Shown here: positions 10,742 to 21,257 of the stretch, piece after piece
Position numbering within the stretch: the first letter of the stretch is position 1
Layout of the letters: each line of letters starts with the position of its first letter
From: Scilla litardierei
Taxonomy: Eukaryota > Streptophyta > Magnoliopsida > Asparagales > Asparagaceae
Direction: 5' to 3'
DNA length: 64,000 nt
Assembly (NCBI GenBank): GCA_030789695.1
Contig: CM061141.1
Span: 200,311,600 to 200,375,599 of the forward strand
Position numbers and translations under genes: made by a program
Notes under the pieces: generated by a model
Told to the model about the DNA's origin: nothing
The model's input: the letters and a program-made list of their open reading frames with translations, nothing else
The model's database searches: none

Positions 10742-11976
10742 ATGGCTCTTCCTCAATTCCGTGATGCCGCGGCCGAAAAACGTTTCCAAGCCTCCGCAAA
10801 AGCAAAATTCCATCCTGAACGCTTCATCGACTACAATGCTCTTGCTTCCTTCAATATTCTCTCTATCCTATCCGCAGCCGGCCTTGAGAAGATCTGGGCA
10901 CTCGGGAACAAGGAACCATACTACCCTCTTCTCGTCCGTGAGTTCTACGCCAATCTCGAGCCATGCATGGTTGGTCGTGATACTCACATTCTCTCTCGTG
11001 TCAAGAACCTCCCAATTTGTCTCACTCTTCGTCGGATCTGTGAGTTGATTGATCTTCCTCCCCATTTCTCAGGTTCTCTCAATTTTACAATGACCGATCC
11101 CCATATCCTAGCAAAAATCGCAACCCCTTGGGTCCATAAACTCTCTGCTGTTCATTTCCACCCCCCTGCTCGCATTATCCTTAAGGTTATAGTTTCTAAT
11201 CTTATGCCAAAAGGCGGCTCCTTTAATTATCTTTCAAACGAATTAGAGCATTGCCTTTATGCGGTGATGGGCGGATTACCTATTAACTGGGGTTTTGTGA
11301 TTTTGCAATCCCTTCTTCGACCGGTTCAAACACATATCTATCATCCTTCGTTTATCACTTTGGTACTTAAGATGTTTTGTGTTCCACTTGACGGCGAACT
11401 CGCTGTTTCCAATCCTTATAATATCAACATCATCACTTTGCACAATATGCATCTGGATCTTCCGGACCCTGAGGAATCCGATGCGGCCAACAGTGATGAT
11501 GATGATGCCGATGAAGATCCCGAAGAAGACCCCGTAGAAGACCCCACTTCAGCCGATCCCGACTATACTCCGACCCAAACCACTTACGTCCCCTCCTCTA
11601 TGCCGAGTTCATCTCGTGGTTTTCGTCGTTTTGTTAAGAAACAATGTGTCCACAAGTGTTTTCCAGAGTGCCGCACCAATCCTAGCTCCTGTCCCCTAAA
11701 GACCCCACGGACATCCTCTACTCCAACCAAACTACCCAGTCTGCACTCCACGGTCTTCGCGAGGATGTTCGCAGTCTACGCGACACAATGTCAACTGGGT
11801 TTTCTGATTTTCGCTCGGCCTTGACTGAGCAGGCCCGCGTGCTCGATCAAGTTCAGCTTAACCAGAGTAAACTCGTCTCCTCGCTTGAGGCCCTCAATAT
11901 CGTTGCCCCTGAAGAAACTCCTCGTCGCAAGAGTGCTCGTACATCCCAGCCCTTTGGATCCCCTTCCAGCCGTTAG
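10742..11976 (+). pseudogene. Sire-B ORF3 (env-position protein), frameshifted
   Basis: The ORF starts at the ATG at 10742 and is open to 11824 (360 codons). It sits where Sireviruses carry an extra 'env-like' ORF. The N-terminal ~200 residues include YYPLLVREFYANL and a following ICELIDLPP, which resemble the retroelement-derived 'putative plant transposon protein' family. I recognise no catalytic motif or membrane segment. A highly acidic Asp/Glu tract follows near 11475-11560. After about 11640 the likely frame is lost by two single-base shifts: it passes through a second frame (to about 11694) and then a third, with heptad-like LREDVRSLRDT and a basic tail ending at TAG 11974-11976. Its function is unknown; a virion or targeting role is only a guess. 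Confidence 0.7.
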
Positions 11977-12552
11977 ATTGTGGCGACAGTTGCCGTTGTT
12001 TACTCCTCCGTTGTGTTGTTTACTGTGTTTTGGTTTGCTGATGTCGGATACTAGGTCGTATGTCGATGTGCTGATGCTCTTTTACTGTTGTTTTTTTTGC
12101 TTGTTGCATAATGGTTTTTAGATGTGTTTTGTAATCGGCCATAGGGCCTTAGTTCTAGGTATGTGGGAATGTATGTTTGCTAGTTCCTTTGTATCCTTCC
12201 TATATGTGTTCTGTTAGTAAAATCTGTTTGGTTATGTTATGTGACACTTTTTCCATTGTCTGTTTAGTCCTAGATATATTGTGTTATTAGTCGACTAACA
12301 AGTTCTCTAATCGCCTAACTTATTTTTTACCCCATCTTTTTGTCAATGACAAAGGGGGAGAATATTTAGGCAATTTTTAAGGGGGAGCATACATATTTGT
12401 CATCATAACCTAAGTTTGTAAACTAAGTTTATAGAATTGAATATGACACCAATTCTATGACACTTCATTTTTTTATGACATGATATCTGCATATAACTGA
12501 GTATGACACTTCATTTTTTATAAATATTTGTCATCATCAAAAAGGGGGAGAA
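11977..12552 (+). other. Sire-B 3' non-coding region and polypurine tract
   Basis: T-rich non-coding sequence with one TTAGTCGACTAA palindrome at 12287-12298 and a degenerate partner just after it. AAAGGGGGAGAA repeats appear at about 12350 and again at 12539-12552. The last one touches the 3' LTR and is the plus-strand primer. The earlier copy could be a decoy or former tract. Confidence 0.85.
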
Positions 12553-13906
12553 TGTTGGGATTTCATAATCACATGTTCACTTTCCTATTCTATTCCATAT
12601 GATTTTGATGTGACAACTATTATTATTACTACTCACTCTATCTATGCAGATGTGCAGATTCCTAATATATCCACGCTTGGACAATAATCACTTGATAAGG
12701 AATCCCTGCACAAAGGCATCTCAAATACTCACATGAAGCTCAACATATATATCTACGGAAATCTACGGACTGATGTATTTTTTATATTTATAGATTTCAG
12801 AGCCTTGAATATGAAATCCATCTAAGTCCTAGGTTCCTAATAACATATCCTAAACATCCCTTTTCAGAAAAGTCAAAATTCACGTTTTTCTGTCCTGGTC
12901 GACTAAGACATTCATTAGTCGACTAAAAACTTTTTCTTCGAATTTTGACCTGAAAATTTCTGAGTAGTCTTCAGTCAACATCAGAAAGTTACCGTTAAAA
13001 TTTCAGTCAAAAATTCCAAGTTTGACTTTTAGTCGACTAAGACTTTCTTTAGTCGACTAATGAAATTTTGCATCCGTTTTTTCTGAAACTTTCCAGACCG
13101 TTTGTGAACGGTAGGAAACTCCTTTTCCCCCCATTTTCCCTCAGAATAACTGTCCAAAAATACTATAAATAGAGGGGTAGACCCTCTCTTTTCTACACAC
13201 AACTTTCTTCTCTCTTTCTTACTAGAATTGTTGATTCTAAGCAATCTTGCCTTAGTTGCTCTTTTCTTATTTGCAAGAAGAAATCCATAGATTTCTCTCT
13301 TCTTATAAGAACGGAAGAACTTCAAGATTCTTAATCATAGATCTTTTGGAAATTGAAGTTTTCTTCCTTGGAGCAATTTTGATCTTTTTCAACATCAATT
13401 TAGAAAGTTGTTTGTGTTCATAATTGTAAGAAGATATCGATTGATCTCTTTCTTCTTTTATGAACCAGAGAACTTCAAGTATTGTTCTTCATTTCATATC
13501 TTTTATATCTTGAAGTTCATCTTCTAACACCATCCTTGTATTTAATTCTAATTTCATAACAAGGCTATAGGTGTTTTTCTATTTCTTATTTAACAGGTTT
13601 GAATCTCTTTTGAGATTGTACAAAGTTTGGGACACAGGGAGTGTCGCCATTTTTGTAAGTTTGCGCTTGCGGGGCAAGTGGTTATAGTAGATTGAAAATC
13701 TCTACGGGGTAGAGGACTGGAGTAGGATCACAAGGATCCGAACCATGATAAATCTCTGTGTTTGCGATTGATTTAATTTTCCGCACTTGTCATTTTATTT
13801 TCATTGCCATCTTTGCAAATATTACTAACATCTTATTTGCAACATTTTTTAATATACACTATTCACCCCCCTCTAGTGTATTTGATCCTTACAGGCTAGA
13901 ATTTCA
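12553..13906 (+). repeat. Sire-B 3' LTR
   Basis: A 1354-bp near-identical copy of the 5' LTR, with TATA at 13163-13172. I see about six substitutions and a one-base difference in the C run near the end. It is followed by AATAT, the target duplication, and then by resumed LARD-1 LTR sequence. Confidence 0.95.
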
Positions 13907-14322
13907 AATATCTCCTTGATGCATGCTATGATGAATTCTCTTGCTATTATTGAATCTTCTATTGCTTTTCCTATGATGCATGCGTAGTTCTATCTAGGGC
14001 TAATGGATTAGCCCTAGGATTTTAAGATTTAGATGCAAAGATAGGATTTTTATGATGCGTTGAGAATAAAAGGGGATGCATTCGAACCACGAGAGTGGTG
14101 AGATTATTGTAGATCCCTTATGCACATACTGTATGCACATATCGTGCGAGCGGGGTGAATACGGTATGTTAGATTCATGATGCCTAGACACATAAATTCA
14201 CTTCCTAGATGCTACAACCCCCAATTAAACCAATGCAATGTATCTCAACCGAGCATCGACGTCCGACGGTCCTAGCGGCAAGTCCTAAAGCCCTAATCTT
14301 TTATATTTTATTTCTTTCCTTC
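13907..14322 (+). repeat. LARD-1 5' LTR, part 2 of 3
   Basis: This resumes after Sire-B and matches the 3' LTR from about 36531 to 36950. The first five bases are the Sire-B TSD. The last five (14318-14322, CCTTC) are the left TSD of Tekay-A. Confidence 0.88.
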
Positions 14323-14418
14323 TGTAACGACCAGTATTTTTCAACACATCAATTTACGTATGTTTAGGTATTTTCAAAATTACTTTTTAAATGTAGTCAA
14401 GAGTTTTATAACAAAACT

Positions 14419-14651
14419 GAGAGATATGAGCAGGAGGCTTCGAGAAAACTAGTGTTTTCTGAATTATATGAAGCCAGTAAGCAAACAAAAAATCCATGGG
14501 TATTTGAACCCGAATACACGGGAAAAAGCAGAATATTTGATGGAAGAATAGGAGATCCTTTTGAACAACCTGTTCTAATAGGCAAGTCCTATATCCTAAA
14601 ATTAATTCATCAAGTTGATGATAAAATCCATGGACGTTCGAGTGGGCATTC
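14419..14651 (+). pseudogene. rpoB: Plastid rpoB fragment inserted in the LTR
   Basis: About 78 codons read in one frame as the C-terminal part of the chloroplast RNA polymerase beta subunit. Recognisable words are [43 protein letters not shown] and [16 protein letters not shown]. The plastid gene would continue with a Y-A-L-V-T-Q-Q type stretch, but the match stops abruptly at about 14651. It is a nuclear copy of plastid DNA with no promoter or start, so it is not functional. It lies only in this LTR and is absent at the matching place in the 3' LTR (about 25965). Confidence 0.88.
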
Positions 14652-14936
14652 GGGAAGTACAGCTTGCGGAACTTCAATATCCACAGGCTTATTAGCTAAG
14701 TGGCAATTGTAAAAGAAAAGCTGAGAAAGGGAAACCAAACGTCGGATGCCGCACGGCGGAAACAAGAAACGGAATACCTAGGTCGCAAGGCAAGGGAGGA
14801 CGGAACCCCACTTCGACTCACCAAGGATAAGGTAAGTTGGAATTGGAATAGGTTCGGCCGCAGATCACGAAACCTTGGCGATCTTCTCTATCTAATGAAT
14901 GAGGAGTCCGTTTGGAAATCGTCCGCCCCGCGCCAC
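14652..14936. other. Unidentified second half of the organellar insert
   Basis: This is joined directly to the rpoB fragment and is absent from the 3' LTR. Its base composition is more balanced than that of the flanking LTR. An open stretch from the ATG at 14700 reads through a basic sequence, but I cannot assign it. Another organellar source, mitochondrial or a distant plastid region, is plausible but not shown. Confidence 0.5.
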
Positions 14937-15599
14937 CCTTATAAAAATATTTCGAAGGACTAGACTAATTATATTGTATTTCAGTAAGTTCAGATTTCAT
15001 CAAATACTCAAAACAATTCTGATAAAAATTCATTTTCAATTATTACTATTTTGGCTCAATGAATTAATTTTCTATACAAACATATTCAAAACGTTTTCAA
15101 ACTACTACAGTAGCATCCTATGATCATTTAGGGATCCCCACTTAATTCTGTATTTTTCTAATATCAAATCAACCTAGAACCCGCAAACCCGCTTTCTAAA
15201 TGTTTTGGCCTAAAACTAGTATCTCCATAGCTCAAATCCAAAAATGGATCTTGTATTCGTGATCCTCGTGACGATACGATCCCATGGGTATGTTTTTCGT
15301 AATTTTTCGGAGTCATATGCGAAAACGGGCTTGTATTCCTCCGTTTTCACTAATTACATTCACTAATTACATTTTTACAATTACTAAACTACTTTTACCT
15401 ACTTACTTCTACCCTAAACCCCCAACAACACCCTTAACCAGCCTCCCTTAGCTGGTGAGATCAAATAATTTGGATCTCATCGACCTACATTAAGTTATGT
15501 GTTCCCTCACTAATTACAAAAATACCATTCCCTAATCTACCCCCTCTCCATGTGTATTAACCCACACAGTATCCCTCTCCTTTCATTTTCTTTTCGTTC

Positions 15600-16110
15600 A
15601 AACCCAGCAAAACTCAGCTCGTGCACTTTCCCGCATCTCTCTCTATCTCTCGCACTCTCGCACTCTCGCTCTCACCCCCACCGGCCGTCGCCGCCGCCCG
15701 TCGAGCTCCTGCCGCTGCCTCAGCGTCGACTGCCGCCTCCGACTCACCCCCGTCGCTCCGCCACACCCCGAAGAACTGCCCGAAGCCATGCAACGCTCCT
15801 CCTCTCCCTCTCTTGCTCTTTTCCATTGCCAAAGCCCGCCACCACCGTCGCTCGCCTTCGCAGCAGCGCCGCCGTCACTCCCAAGCATCGACGACAACCT
15901 TCCCGACTCGCTCTCCTTACCGCCATGCCTGCCACCCTCTCTGCCTGTACATGCCGCCATCCCAAGCTGCCCAGCGCCCCGCCGTCGCCGCTGCCACCGA
16001 CAGTCGCATGACGCTGCCATTTCGAGCACGCCGCCGACGCCGTGACCACCGCCTAGCCCCGCCGCCGAGAGCACGACGAACCCCCCGTCGACGTGAGGGA
16101 ACGAGGGTGA
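15600..16110. other. GC-rich, stop-poor island in Tekay-A 5' LTR
   Basis: A C- and CpG-rich stretch with overlapping open frames on both strands (Ser/Pro/Arg-rich when translated). The frames are long mainly because stops are rare at this composition. The equivalent in the 3' LTR is at 26640-27147, where it ends at a clear donor-like AAG|GTGAGT. It lies downstream of the TATA position, so it would be transcribed leader. Confidence 0.65.
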
Positions 16111-16740
16111 GGTTGATTTTCAAAACATATTTTGGTGAAATACGTAAACGTATTTGCATAAATACGAGTATAATTAATTAATAAATGGGTATTATTTGGT
16201 TTTAACTCATAACTAAATATTTAGACCTCAGAAAACTGTGAGACTAACTCCAGAAAATCGGAAATAATATTATGGATCCAATGGCGCTGGTCTCATCTCG
16301 ATCAGATGCTTAATTTTTCAAAAATCATTTTTAGCCTAAAACTTAAATGCATAAAATTCATTCTAAAATCTGTAACCTTTTATTTTCACATACACTAATA
16401 CGTGATAAAGATATAGGATATAGTAATCTTCGAGACGGTCGTTTTAACTGCTCATTCGAGTATTTCCGACTAGTATTGCACCCGGAAGAAATTATGGAAG
16501 TTTTACATTACTTAAAAAAATTGAGTTTTTAAAATGATTTTCAAGCTTCTAAAAATTATAAAAAATCGCACGAGCTTCTGAAAATATTTTCCTTTTGCAG
16601 TAAAATTATAATATTCATTTTCAGCTTATATAAAAATTTTGAACGTTTTCCGACACCGTTTCAACCGGTTTTGAAAATCAAAACGATCAATATTTAGATG
16701 GAAAAGTTGTGTTTTCTAACTGATTATTTTTGTGTTGCAG

Positions 16741-16815
16741 ATACAAACTCTTGTGTACCAACTTCAGAGGAAGCCATAGATCCATTCCCGGCCTGCTACG
16801 ACGGCCTTGAAATTT
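16741..16815 (+). other. Exon-like 75-bp segment in Tekay-A 5' LTR
   Basis: It is preceded by a branch-like TTCTAACTGAT and the acceptor TTTTTGTGTTGCAG, and followed by the donor GTAAGTCACG. The 3' LTR has the same at 27782-27856 and the second solo LTR has it at 32713-32778. In all three copies the AG and GT borders are kept although the sequence between them differs. Predicted leader exon. Confidence 0.55.
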
Positions 16816-17684
16816 GTAAGTCACGACAGATTCTAAACTTAGAAACCTAGTTAAATGTACTCGTATGAACTTGTAGAACACCACTTATAGCCTCCGAACG
16901 GCTATTGACTTGTACCGAACTAGAGACCTAACCTAAAAGAAAAGTAATCAACCAAAGATTACTTTACCAACTTTCAACTTTGGTGGTTGTAGCACACAAC
17001 CATCAACTTGGGTAAATTGTGTGCTAAACCACACTACCACGTGCTCAAAGCACGAAAGTAACATCTTTTGTGTTGGACTTGTCTTTATCCTCTCTCTTAC
17101 TTTCTGGTTTTCAATAAGAAAGTCAACTAGTTGTCTTGGTTTGACTAGTAACATGTGGAACATCTTGTGGAACTTTTCGGTAAAGAGCTTGTACTTGACA
17201 CATCACCGGGGTTTTGGGGTAACTCGCAGTTTGTGAGAGTGCGGGAGTGACTCGAGTTCATCTACATGTCTAGCTGCCTGGGTTTTGGCATCCTGTCTAG
17301 CTGCATGTATTTCAGCAAACATATATGCTGCTTGTCAGCATCCTGTCTAGCTGCCTTGGTTTTCGGCATTCGTCTGGGTAAGCGCACCCAGGCAAGAGAT
17401 GAACTCAACGGTCACATATTGTACTCTCCGACTTGAGCCACGTAGTCACTTATGCACAGTCATCGTACTCTACTTGTCATGCTTTTAGCTACAACAGTAG
17501 CCTGTTACACTTGCACTCCCACGTTCAGTTGTTCTCACCTTTCGGTGTTGTTTACTTTACCACTCAATTGCTCGGTTACTTTACTTTTCACTTTGGTCTG
17601 CTTGTACGTAGTTACCCTTGTCATACTTGTACAATACTTCGTTTCTTTATTTAGAATTGTTGTGACTTACCTTCGGTTCCATAT

Positions 17685-17771
17685 ATGGCACCGACAGACG
17701 ACGACCTGATTGAGGAGTTTGCCCCAGAGTTCGAGGAGCCTGCATTTGTCACAGAAGTCGCAGAGTTTTAG
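17685..17771 (+). CDS. Acidic 28-residue micro-ORF near LTR end (5' copy)
   Basis: ATG to TAG, encoding a peptide rich in Asp and Glu (begins MAPTDDDLIEEFAPEF and ends EVAEF). The 3' LTR copy at 28726-28812 has the same length with three amino-acid changes. The other Tekay-type LTRs carry acidic frames at the same relative place, 300-360 bases before the LTR end. I know of no function. It is too short to rule out chance on its own. Confidence 0.45.
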   Translation: MAPTDDDLIEEFAPEFEEPAFVTEVAEF

Positions 17772-18030
17772 CTATTTGTGCTTGTGTACGTGTTATGCTA
17801 TGTATTTCCTTTCTACATCTCCTTTCAGTACTTTTCCTTTTTATGTATTTGTGTGTGTGTGTGTGTTGCTGCTTGTTTGTACTTTTATTTGGACTGTAAT
17901 AATGTCTGTACGCTGGTTGAGTGTTTGGTACATCTCTGAGTTGTGGGTATACTGATTTCACTGGTAAACTGCAAGACCTGCAAATAAATCAAATAAGTAA
18001 CTGGCCTCCGAGAGCGGGTCGTTACAAGTT

Positions 18031-18049
18031 TGGTGGCCCATGCAGGTCC
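18031..18049 (+). other. Candidate primer-binding site of Tekay-A (non-standard)
   Basis: TGGTGGCCCATGCAGGTCC begins four bases after the 5' LTR. The identical 19 bases follow the Tekay-B 5' LTR at 51340-51358. It starts with TGG as primer sites do, but is not the initiator-Met site (TGGTATCAGAGC) expected for chromoviruses. The tRNA is not identified. Confidence 0.6.
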
Positions 18050-19191
18050 GTGCAAAATACCTCGTGAACAGTATAGTTCAACCAGGATGTATCGTATACG
18101 ATACTCGACTAAGCTGACATTTTTCTATGAATGCAGGTTTGACACTCGAAAGATGGACGGGAACACCTCGGAGAGCCCCAATGGAGCTGACCAATCTGGA
18201 GCCAGCAACCAGACCAACAACGGACCTCCTCCCACGATGCATCAGATATCTGATCTCACATTGCGAGAGATGGTCCAAGCTATCAAGGGAGAACATAATC
18301 CTGTAGGAGGCATACAACTATTCCGCTCACTTCACCCAAAGACCTGGAATGGTGTGGATGGCCCGATGAAGGCCAAAGAATGGCTGGAAAGTACCGAATA
18401 TAACTTGAGAGCTGCTCAAATCGGAAAACATGCCTGGGTGGACACTGCGAAGTCCCAACTGACGGATGGAGCCAGAATCTGGTGGAACTCTGCTGAAGAT
18501 CGTCTTCAACGACCAATCGACTGGGCGACGTTCACTGAACATTTTCATACACAATATTTCTCCCCTGAAGCTCAGATGGAACTTCAAGCACAATTCGTCG
18601 GGTTAAAATAGGGTTCCATGTCAGTGGAACAGTATGATGCCCAATTGTAACGGCCGCTTTCCGACCGTGGTATTTTCAACGTGCAAACTCTTTTCGTGTG
18701 CGCATTTTTTTGGGCCTTTTCTTGGATCCGGGCCATGCGACGTGATATATCGTTGTGACCGTATGGAAGAGTAGTTATTTGTGGGATTTTTAGTGAACGT
18801 CATTTCACGGGTTGTTCTCCCACAAATCAGCTTTGATTAGAGAGATGTCGTAACTTTAGACTTCGATGCCGGATCTTTTTATCTTTAGTTCGTTTTCTGT
18901 GAATCTAACACACGATCGACCATAGTACTCCCGAGCCTCTCGTCGTCACGGTCGTCCCGATATTTTTTCGTAATTTTCGGACAACGTTAGCCCAACCTAA
19001 CCCACTAATTATCTTCGAAGCCCAATTAGCCTAATCAAAATTTTGAATTCAAACTTAACCCAAATCTTTTAGATTTCATACGTATCATGAGAGATTTCTG
19101 TGGCTACCGTCACCCAACTTAAACCCTCTTTGCACACCCCCTTTCTCACACACTCTCTCCCCCATCACTTAACCACACCCCTATTATATCC

Positions 19192-19199
19192 CTATATAG
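19192..19199 (+). promoter_or_regulatory. TATA box of the solo LTR in gag
   Basis: CTATATAG lies about 550 bases into the LTR, followed by a C-rich island, as in the Tekay-B LTR. Confidence 0.55.
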
Positions 19200-20480
19200 C
19201 ATCTTTCTCATTCTAAAACACAACCCTTCACGCAAACCATATGATAAACGCAGCCACCCCCTTCTTCTTCAACCTCGCCCATGCACGACAGCCGGCCACC
19301 TTCATCTGAGCTCTGGCCATCCCCTACTTCCCTCTCCTCTCTCTTCTCTCCCTCCTCGCAGTTCTCTCCCTCTTAAAAAGCTCCCAAGAAACCCCATGGC
19401 CGCAAAAACGACAGCCTACCCCATAACCGCATGCGCAACCCTTTCTGGCTACCCCGCTGTCGCACAACCACCCTTCGGCCACCCTCAAAGCACCAACAAC
19501 TTTCCCTCTCCTTCCTCTCTCCTCTCTCCTCTCTCTCACCTCTTAAAACCCATCAAACACAGCCCCAAAGCCGCATAAATTCTGCTGCTTGCGTCGCTAG
19601 AAAACACCCACGACCGCCACCCTCCGGCCATCGCCGACGACAATCTCTGCCTTCGCCAGCCTCCCCTCGACTCCCTCTATCACCTGCACCTCTTTGATAC
19701 TCCCTCAAGCCGTGACAAACCACTCTACGAACCCAAACACCCGGTATTTTTCAGATTTGTCCTTTTCACCTTCAAACCCAGCGCCCGCCGCTTTCCAGCC
19801 GCCGTCGGCGATCCCCCTCGCCACCGTTGACTCCACACAACCTCCTCTACTCGTTGCCATCATCATTTGCTTCTCCCTTGGCCCTATCATCTCGCTACGG
19901 ATCCAAACACCCGGTTTTCCCAAATCTGTCTTCTTCCACGCAAATCGACCGGCCACCTCACCGCCGGCAGTTGATCCAGCCACCCCTCAGGCCTCGTGAC
20001 TCCCTTCGACCTCCACTAATCCTTGTCATCCCCCGTACATCTTGACATGTGACTGTTTAGGGTAGCCACATTTAACCTAGAAATGAACCTTAATAGGATT
20101 AATGATGAGCATGACCTGACACCGTCGCTTGACTCATTTCAGATGACCCATTACCGACGCTTCGCCTCGACGAGACGTTCCCGACGGATGTACCGCTCAC
20201 CACCGCAGGCAAGTGTGTTCACTTGCGCAGTTTCGGCCATGTTTTGGCCTTTGTCTTCCTTAAAACTGTAAAAAATAATGAACGAGAGAACCAGACATGA
20301 AATGATAGCATCTTGGACACCCCATGACAGCTTGGACTTGACGACGAAGTCCGGGCACAACAACAACTGACACCTTAGGGCTATTCTGTGTGTGTGTGCG
20401 TGTGGACCCCCTAGAATAACAACTGAACAACAGAACATTCATAACTGGTCATATCTTGTCTTCTTTAGTTCATGTGGTAT

Positions 20481-20770
20481 ACCTTACGGGAGTCTCGGCG
20501 TCTCACCAGGGGAGTGAGCGTCCCGGCTGACCGTGGGGAATCTTGGGGAGCCCACCGAGGGAGGGGCGTTCCTTTCGTGTTGACCTTATGGGAGTCTCTG
20601 TGTCTCACCAAGGGAGTGAGCGTCCCGGCAGACCGTGGAGAATCTTGGGGAGCCCACCAAGGGAGTGGGTGTTCCTTTTCGTGTACACCTTACAGGAAGT
20701 CTCGGCGTCTCACCAGGGGAGTGGGCATCTCGGCTGACCGTGGGGAGAGGCACTCACCAAGGGAGTGAGC
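20481..20770 (+). repeat. Tandem repeat, about 103 bp, 2.7 copies
   Basis: Units begin at about 20481, 20583 and 20687 with CCTTACGGGAGTCTC-like sequence, and contain CTCACCAGGGGAGTGAGCGT and GACCGTGGGGA. The third unit is partial. It lies in the transcribed part of the solo LTR. Within the unit are shorter repeats of the word CACCAAGGGAGTG. Confidence 0.85.
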
Positions 20771-21155
20771 AGTACTCGTACAGTCCAGTATTGACTTGAC
20801 TTGAGCACTTGGGTTGGGTTGGGTGAGCGGCCACCAGATATAGAGTTTAGCCACTCTCAACGCTTCAGGCGCGAAATCTCTTTGGTGTCACACACACGTC
20901 TTGTCTTGGTTGTCATGTCCCGTCTAGCTTAGTCCAGTAGCCAGTAGCACACGCTACGGCTACTGCCTGTCATATTTACTTTCCTGCACTGCTTTATTTC
21001 TAGCATAGTATAATTGCCATGTCATCACAACAGCATGTAATCAACCAGTAAAATGTTGCTCTTAAATTACTTTACACCTTGCAGTGGAGTCTTCTCACGT
21101 TTACTAGCAGACTTCGCCTGACGTATAACCACTTTCTCTTGGTGTTTGTACATCA

Positions 21156-21257
21156 GGTACCGAGACAGAGTTAGTAGACCAGGACCTAGTACCAGAGGAC
21201 TTGGAGCAGGAGTACGTTACTGGTCAGGAGTACGACCCGAGTGAGTACCAGTCTTAG
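21156..21257 (+). other. Acidic frame at the end of the solo LTR
   Basis: An open frame encoding an Asp/Glu-rich peptide ends in EYDPSEYQS and TAG. It has no ATG. It begins just after an acceptor-like TTTGTACATCAG|GT. The Tekay-B LTR ends its acidic frame with GDQS and TAG at the same relative place. This suggests a 3'-terminal coding exon rather than a free-standing ORF. Confidence 0.4.

Larger units (their letters stand above)
3566..13906 (+). mobile_element. Sire-B: young Sirevirus-type Ty1/copia element
   Basis: A complete 10.3-kb element is flanked by AATAT duplications (3561-3565 and 13907-13911). The order is 5' LTR, initiator-Met primer-binding site, gag, pol (PR-IN-RT-RH, the copia order), a spacer, a third ORF, polypurine tract and 3' LTR. 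The size, the coiled-coil Gag tail and the extra ORF after pol fit the Sirevirus (Maximus/SIRE) lineage. The two LTRs differ at about six substitutions and one C-run indel in 1354 bp by eye, so it inserted recently. It interrupts the LARD-1 5' LTR. Confidence 0.92.
14323..18026 (+). repeat. Tekay-A 5' LTR (with organellar insert)
   Basis: A 3704-bp LTR. In order it holds an AT-rich U3, the insert at 14419-14936, a GC-rich island (15600-16110), AT-rich sequence, an exon-like segment (16741-16815), repeated CTGTCTAGCTGC words near 17262-17360, an acidic micro-ORF (17685-17771) and a terminal GGTCGTTACA. A short piece carrying the TATTTAAA of the 3' LTR is missing near 15535, so this promoter may be dead. 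Confidence 0.92.

Noticed and set aside
14700..14963. Basic 87-codon frame in the organellar insert considered as a ribosomal protein
   Set aside because: I could not match it to any organellar protein, and it runs on into LTR sequence. It is left unidentified.
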